From: Verrucomicrobia bacterium LW23
Lineage (GTDB): Bacteria > Verrucomicrobiota > Verrucomicrobiia > Methylacidiphilales > UBA1321
Direction of reading: 5' to 3'
Assembly: GCA_003054695.1 (NCBI GenBank)
Contig: QAZA01000045.1
Span: forward strand, 558,001 to 622,000
DNA: 64,000 nucleotides
Under the pieces are notes generated by a model. That model saw only the letters and a program-made list of their open reading frames with translations, ran no database searches and was not told where the DNA came from. The position numbers and the translations under genes are program-made. Below are positions 59,604-64,000 of the stretch, piece after piece; position 1 is the stretch's first letter, and every line of letters begins with the position of its first letter.

Positions 59604-62600
59604 CTACCGCCCGCGCTGGGCGTTCAGCTCGGCCGCTTTGCTCACGAGCATGAGGAACTCGATGCGGTAGGGGGAGCTTCCCACGGTGTTGCTGGTGAGG
59701 GTGCGCACCATATCGAAGCTGGCTTCCCCCTTGTAGGCGCTGTCGCGCAGAAGCATGCCGAACGTGGCGACGCCGGTGGCGAAGCGGAACTCGGAGCTCG
59801 CTTCCTCGATGGCTATGCCGGTGTCCACCACGCCTACTTCCATCTTGTCGCTTACGCTGCCTTCCGGCGTTTTCCAGCGCATCTTTAGCGTCAGCAACTC
59901 CGGGTTGGCCTGGGCGGCGGGGGAGATGGCGGGGACGACGGGCTTGAGCGGCGCGGCGTTGGTGGCGGGGGCGGCGCCGTACTTCAGCGGGTCGACGGGC
60001 GGCGCGGGGATGTCGGCGCCGGGCACCTGGCCGCCGGTGGGTACGATCTCGTACAGGGCGGTGATGGTGTGGCCGCTGCCGATCTCGCCGGCGTCCTTGC
60101 GGTCGTCGTTAAAGTCCTGAGCGGCCAGCATGCGCTTCTCATAGCCCACCAGGCGGTAGGCCAGCACGCGGGCGGGGTTGAACTCCACCTGGATTTTGAC
60201 GTCCTTGGCAATGGTGATGAGCGTGCCGTCGGCCTGCTCCACCAGGGCCTTTTGCGCTTCGGCCAGCGTATCCACGTAGGCGTAGTTGCCGTTGCCGGCG
60301 TTGGCCAGCTGCTGCATCATGCTGTCGCGCAGGTTGCCCATGCCGAAGCCCAGTACGGTGAGGAAGACGCCGGTTTTGGCTTTGGCGGTAATCAGCTCCA
60401 CCAGCGCCTGCGTGCTTACGGTGCCGACGTTGAAGTCGCCGTCCGTGGCCAGGATAACGCGGTTGATGCCGCCGGGGATGAAGTTGTCCTGCGCCAGCTT
60501 GTACGCCAGCTCGATGCCCTGCGCGCCGTTGGTGCTGCCACCGGCCTTGAGGTTGCGCAGCGCGGCCAGGATCGTCTCCTTCTTCTCGCACGAGGTGCTG
60601 GGGAGCACCACGCCCGAGCTGCCGGCATACACTACCAGGGCAATGCGGTCCTTCTCCAGCAGGCGCTCCACCAGCATGTGCAGGGAGTCCACCACCAGCG
60701 GCAGTTTGCGCGGGTCGTTCATGGAGCCGGAGACATCGATGAGGAAGACCAGGTTGGCGGCGGGCCGTTCGGCGTCGCTGACGACCTTGCCTTTGATGCC
60801 GATGCGCACCAGGCGGCGATCTTTGTTCCACGGGCAGGAGGCGACCTCCACGTGGGTGGCAAAGGGCGGCGCGGCGGGCGTGTTGACGACGCCGGCTACC
60901 TCGTTAACGCGGCGCACCAGGTGGGGGAAGTCGGTGCCGTCCCACTCGCGCTTTTCCCCCGCGGCCAGCGGGGCGGGCACGGCCAGCATGTGGTTCACGA
61001 GCGCGACGATGCTCAGCGGCGCGGGCTGCTGCATCCCGGCCACGGCGCTGGCCAGCTCCGGCGAAACCTCGCGCTTCATCACACGGCGCGGCTCGGGGGC
61101 GGCCACGGCGGCGGGCGGGGCGTAGGCGTAGGGGAAGTAGTTGATCATCTCCTCAATGCGCACCGCGTCCACCGGCGGCAGCTGGCCGGAGGTAAGGAAG
61201 CGCCGGATGTTGGCGTACGAGGCCGTGTCGACATCGATGGAGAATGTCGAGAGCGGGTCCGTGCCGGCCAGCATGAATTTGTTCTCCTCGCGGTGGTCGT
61301 AGCTCTCGCCGCCGGTGCGATCGGGGGATACCCCGCCCATCGCCCTGCGATCGCTGCCATTCTTGAACTTCTCCCGCCCGCCGGAGGTTTGGGTGTAGAA
61401 GGCCGCTTCGTCCCGGGCGGGAGCCAGGCCCCGCGCAGCTGCCTGCGAGTCGCTGCGGAACGTGGGTGAGGGAGTGCCGGCAGGGATAAGGGCACCGCCG
61501 GTAACGTAGTTTTGCGGAGGAACCACCTGGCCGGTGTTGCCCTTCAGCAGATCGTCCAGGTTGTTAGGTGTTACGCCCCCCACCGGAGAGGAACCGGCCG
61601 CGTTGAGCGAGCTGCCCGGTGTAAACTGGTAGGTGTACGAGGTATCGACATACCCGCTAAGCACCACGCCTTTCTGCGCCGTCTCCACATACACTCCGTT
61701 GTCTTCCGCAACCTTCTTGAGGTCGAGGCCTGGCTGGGACGGGCTGGGACCAGTGCGGGCAATCGACTCATTAGGGCGCGGCCGGTAGTTCTGGATGTTG
61801 CCATCGGCCGGAACCGTGAAGGAGGGGCCGGTGGTTGTAGTCACGCTATCCGCACGCGTGGTCGACTCGGAGTTGATGATATCGCCCGTGCTTGCGAGAG
61901 TGCTGCTGCGCACATTGAAGACCGGCTGATCCACCACGCCATTGGCTACCACGGGTGCCTGCTGCCTGCGACCCGAGGCGGTGAGCTGCACAACATCCTC
62001 GCCGAAATGGAGGGTCGCCACGGCGCTTTCGTCATCTGTCCACGCCACAATCCGCTGCAACCGTCCGTCGGCCAGGTACTCGTAAGTCGTTACGCCGCCC
62101 TGGCTGTTGGGGTACGGAAGCAGCGGCGGCATGCGGGTTGTGCCGGTGAGATTTCCGTTCGCGTCGTACGTGTAGACGGACCACGCATCTACGGGCAGCG
62201 CACCCGGCTGCATGACGCCTGCCAGCAGCGTCGTCGCATCCCGCATCGCGGGCAGCGTCAGCTCGTCCAGCCTGGCGGCGGGGAGCATCAGCGGCGTGGC
62301 GTTGGCAGAGGTTGCGGCCAGGCGATCAGCGCCGCCACGCGACGGATCGATCGGCGCGCCATAGAGGGTGCGCAGCTGCGGCATCTGCAGAGTTGCTTCG
62401 AGATCCATCGCCAGCGCCTTCTCCTCGTCGCCCGGGAAGAACGGCACCGCGGGGCGCGGGCCGCCGGCGGGGGCGGCGTAGGGCGAGAGCGCCAGGAAGG
62501 TGCCAGTGCCGGGCAGGGCAGGCTGCAGCCAGGCGAATGCGGCGGGATCGCCGGCGCTGAAGTGCCATGCAGTATCCACCATGGCGGCCAGCCCGGGCGT

Positions 62601-63797
62601 CCGCAGCGGCTCGGCGGGGTAGGTGACGAGCAGCGTCTCCTCCGTCGCGGCCGCGCCGCCCTCGGCATGGCCTTGCGCATCGCCCTGGGGGGCCGCCGGC
62701 ACAGTGCCGGTCTCCGCACGCAGCGCGGGCAGGGACACCGGGCCGGGCGGGGCCGTCTCGGTAACCGGCGCGCTGTCGGGCAGACTTTCCGGCGCGGTGG
62801 CGGCGATCGGGCCGACCTCCAGCTCCCCGGCGCCGGGCGCGGTGCGGGCGCCGGCCAGGGCTGTGGGGCGCGGCTTGGAGCGCTCGTGGACCGTCTGGAT
62901 GGTGGCGTAGTGCCGGGCCACACGGCGGCTCAGTTCTTCCGAGACAAGCGACCAGATTCCCACGGCCAACGCTACGGCTACACCCATCAGCGCCACGTCG
63001 GACCACACCGAAGTGCGGCGGCGGTTGCCGGGGACGCTGCCGCCGTCGCCGAGAGGCTGGGCGTTCTCCACCGGGCCGCACTGGCCGCCATGGCCCGGCG
63101 CTTTTGCTGTTGCCTGCGCGGGCGCGAGGGAGCGCACAGGCGCAGCAGCCCCGCCAGGCGACGTTGATGCCTGGCCGTGGGAAGGCCCATGCGCAACAGG
63201 CGCACTGCCAGCGCCTGGCAACGCGCTCTCCCCGGCCTTACCGGGCGATATCGACGCCGCAGCCAAAACGCCGGGCTCCGCCGCAGCGGCCGCCGCCTCG
63301 GTAGCGCCTGGCGCTTTGGCCCTGGCGGCCTCCATCTCCTCGCGGCGCGCTTCCTCCAGCGCCTTGTTGAACTCGCCCGCCCAATCCGGACCGGGCGTCG
63401 CGTTCCCGGCCGCGGCGGGCGGCTTGGCGGCCCCGTTGAGGTAGTGCGGGGCGGTTCCATTACGGTAATGCGCGGGGGCGGCGCCGTTCAGCGCATCGGG
63501 CTTTGCCCCCGGCTTGACAGTAAAGGCGGTGGCGGCCTCGCGCAGGGCGTCAAGCTGGGCCTCGGTAAGGCAAAGGCTATCCGTGCCGATTCCGCCAGCG
63601 GACGCGGCGGATGCCGGGGTGGCGGCGGGATTGAGCTCCTGCTCCAGCAGGGCGGCGGTGGCGGCAAGCGTTTCAAACTCGGCGCGGGCGGCGGGATCGT
63701 CGGCCAGCAGCGCCTCCAGCTCGCGGCGGTCCTCATCGCAATGCAACTCGTGCAAGGCGCGGGCGGTAAAGCGGGGATCGTTGTGTGAGAAATTCAT
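59604..63797 (-). CDS. Large VWA-domain membrane protein with anti-sigma-like N-terminus (YfbK-like core)
   Basis: A 1397-residue protein. Residues 1-60 look like the cytosolic anti-sigma-type N-terminus (FTARALHELHCDEDRRELEALLADDP). A Pro/Ala/Gly-rich stretch leads to one membrane helix at about 266-288. The periplasmic part includes YDANGNLTG and LADGRLQRIVAW (about 540-590) and a porin-like SGYVDTSYTYQF (about 712-723). The C-terminal 570 residues are YfbK-like: FSIDVDTASYANIRRFL and a VWA domain with MIDAS D1021-V-S-G-S, then a conserved extension. A good Shine-Dalgarno (GGGAG) precedes ATG 63797. E. coli YfbK is about 575 residues, so the first 800 are extra. Confidence 0.82.
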   Translation of the reverse strand: MNFSHNDPRFTARALHELHCDEDRRELEALLADDPAARAEFETLAATAALLEQELNPAATPASAASAGGIGTDSLCLTEAQLDALREAATAFTVKPGAKPDALNGAAPAHYRNGTAPHYLNGAAKPPAAAGNATPGPDWAGEFNKALEEARREEMEAARAKAPGATEAAAAAAEPGVLAAASISPGKAGESALPGAGSAPVAHGPSHGQASTSPGGAAAPVRSLAPAQATAKAPGHGGQCGPVENAQPLGDGGSVPGNRRRTSVWSDVALMGVAVALAVGIWSLVSEELSRRVARHYATIQTVHERSKPRPTALAGARTAPGAGELEVGPIAATAPESLPDSAPVTETAPPGPVSLPALRAETGTVPAAPQGDAQGHAEGGAAATEETLLVTYPAEPLRTPGLAAMVDTAWHFSAGDPAAFAWLQPALPGTGTFLALSPYAAPAGGPRPAVPFFPGDEEKALAMDLEATLQMPQLRTLYGAPIDPSRGGADRLAATSANATPLMLPAARLDELTLPAMRDATTLLAGVMQPGALPVDAWSVYTYDANGNLTGTTRMPPLLPYPNSQGGVTTYEYLADGRLQRIVAWTDDESAVATLHFGEDVVQLTASGRRQQAPVVANGVVDQPVFNVRSSTLASTGDIINSESTTRADSVTTTTGPSFTVPADGNIQNYRPRPNESIARTGPSPSQPGLDLKKVAEDNGVYVETAQKGVVLSGYVDTSYTYQFTPGSSLNAAGSSPVGGVTPNNLDDLLKGNTGQVVPPQNYVTGGALIPAGTPSPTFRSDSQAAARGLAPARDEAAFYTQTSGGREKFKNGSDRRAMGGVSPDRTGGESYDHREENKFMLAGTDPLSTFSIDVDTASYANIRRFLTSGQLPPVDAVRIEEMINYFPYAYAPPAAVAAPEPRRVMKREVSPELASAVAGMQQPAPLSIVALVNHMLAVPAPLAAGEKREWDGTDFPHLVRRVNEVAGVVNTPAAPPFATHVEVASCPWNKDRRLVRIGIKGKVVSDAERPAANLVFLIDVSGSMNDPRKLPLVVDSLHMLVERLLEKDRIALVVYAGSSGVVLPSTSCEKKETILAALRNLKAGGSTNGAQGIELAYKLAQDNFIPGGINRVILATDGDFNVGTVSTQALVELITAKAKTGVFLTVLGFGMGNLRDSMMQQLANAGNGNYAYVDTLAEAQKALVEQADGTLITIAKDVKIQVEFNPARVLAYRLVGYEKRMLAAQDFNDDRKDAGEIGSGHTITALYEIVPTGGQVPGADIPAPPVDPLKYGAAPATNAAPLKPVVPAISPAAQANPELLTLKMRWKTPEGSVSDKMEVGVVDTGIAIEEASSEFRFATGVATFGMLLRDSAYKGEASFDMVRTLTSNTVGSSPYRIEFLMLVSKAAELNAQRGR

Positions 63798-63827
63798 GGT
63801 AGTCTCCCTTTCCGGTAAAGTGACGGC

Positions 63828-64000
63828 TCAGACGAGCGTCAGCGGTTTCCTCCGGCTCGGGTTAGGTGCGGGCGATGTCGAGGGCGGCGTTGGGCTGGGC
63901 GGGCGGGCTCCCGGGGCAGAGGCGGATGCGCGACTCTCTCCAAGGGCAAGATCCTCGCGCAGCTCCTCTCGGAGCCGCTGCAGCGCGGTGTGAAGCAGCA
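63828..64000 (-). CDS. C-terminal end of a sigma-70-type (ECF) factor, partial
   Basis: The minus strand reads an open frame from the window edge to TGA at 63828-63830: LLHTALQRLREELREDLALG, then a Pro/Ser/Ala-rich tail ending RRKPLTLV. The first part resembles the end of the region 4 helix of ECF sigma factors (xxRALxRLREEL). It lies 30 bases upstream of the VWA gene, whose N-terminus is anti-sigma-like, so a sigma/anti-sigma operon is likely. Only about 57 residues are visible. Confidence 0.5.
   Translation of the reverse strand, partial: LLHTALQRLREELREDLALGESRASASAPGARPPSPTPPSTSPAPNPSRRKPLTLV

Noticed and set aside
1-64000. tRNA, rRNA, tmRNA and RNase P RNA genes
   Set aside because: I looked for T-loop motifs (GGTTCGA-type) and conserved RNA blocks in the gaps and found none that fold with a matching acceptor stem.

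Overview
The window is high-GC bacterial DNA with mixed gene orientation, short gaps, and many long imperfect inverted repeats between genes. The gene set suggests a Gram-negative bacterium of the Verrucomicrobiota, probably near the Opitutales/Opitutaceae. It includes squalene-hopene cyclase with a hopanoid-type phosphorylase, a one-chain CrtYcd-type lycopene cyclase, a SpoIIM-like membrane protein, a large VWA protein, secreted glycan-active enzymes and a NodT-type outer-membrane lipoprotein. This placement is inferred from gene content and style; no rRNA or other decisive marker is present. I found no tRNA, rRNA, CRISPR array, transposase or prophage gene.

Layout. 1-6.2 kb: a truncated secreted or membrane protein, an ABCG-type transporter, a STAS protein, a secreted protein of unknown function and an MFS sugar-type transporter, all on the minus strand. 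6.7-14 kb: an exported SRPBCC protein, glycogen synthase, a small exported protein, an aat-helicase pair in which the helicase carries a fused PD-(D/E)XK nuclease, and a TMEM14 protein. 14-25 kb: a chemoreceptor, a response regulator coupled to an MFS protein, tyrS, a GH16 glycosidase and trigger factor, with two clear intrinsic terminators. 25-31 kb: a UbiD decarboxylase, ilvD and an AT-richer two-gene cassette (ParA-like ATPase plus an unknown 205-aa protein). 31-41 kb: murJ, a GYF-like membrane protein, a 931-aa protein with an internal duplication, a Gfo/Idh oxidoreductase, a MoxR ATPase and a TolC/NodT protein. 41-49 kb: lycopene cyclase, an SDR, cdsA, dxr, spoIIM-like and recA. 49-59 kb: an ABC-F protein, shc-hpnG plus a 48-aa membrane peptide, a secreted protein with a heparinase-type lyase, and a class D beta-lactamase-like protein. 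59.6-64 kb: a 1397-aa VWA protein just downstream of what looks like the end of a sigma-factor gene.

Functional themes. Isoprenoid metabolism is spread through the window (dxr, shc/hpnG, CrtYcd, and possibly UbiD for quinones). Envelope biogenesis is represented by murJ, cdsA, the NodT lipoprotein and the ABC transporter. Glycan use is represented by GH16, the heparinase-type enzyme, MFS, Gfo/Idh and SDR. Housekeeping is represented by recA, tyrS, tig, aat, ilvD and glgA.

The most unusual items are: (i) 17-nt palindromes of the GGGACA...TGTCCC type inserted in frame at three places in the helicase, each read as a GTxxVP peptide; (ii) the AT-richer ParA plus unknown-protein cassette; (iii) the 931-aa cytosolic repeat protein; (iv) an intergenic element at 41.4-41.75 kb able to fold as a three-way junction; (v) at least four families of long dispersed inverted repeats; and (vi) pyrimidine-rich leaders without Shine-Dalgarno sequences in front of many genes.
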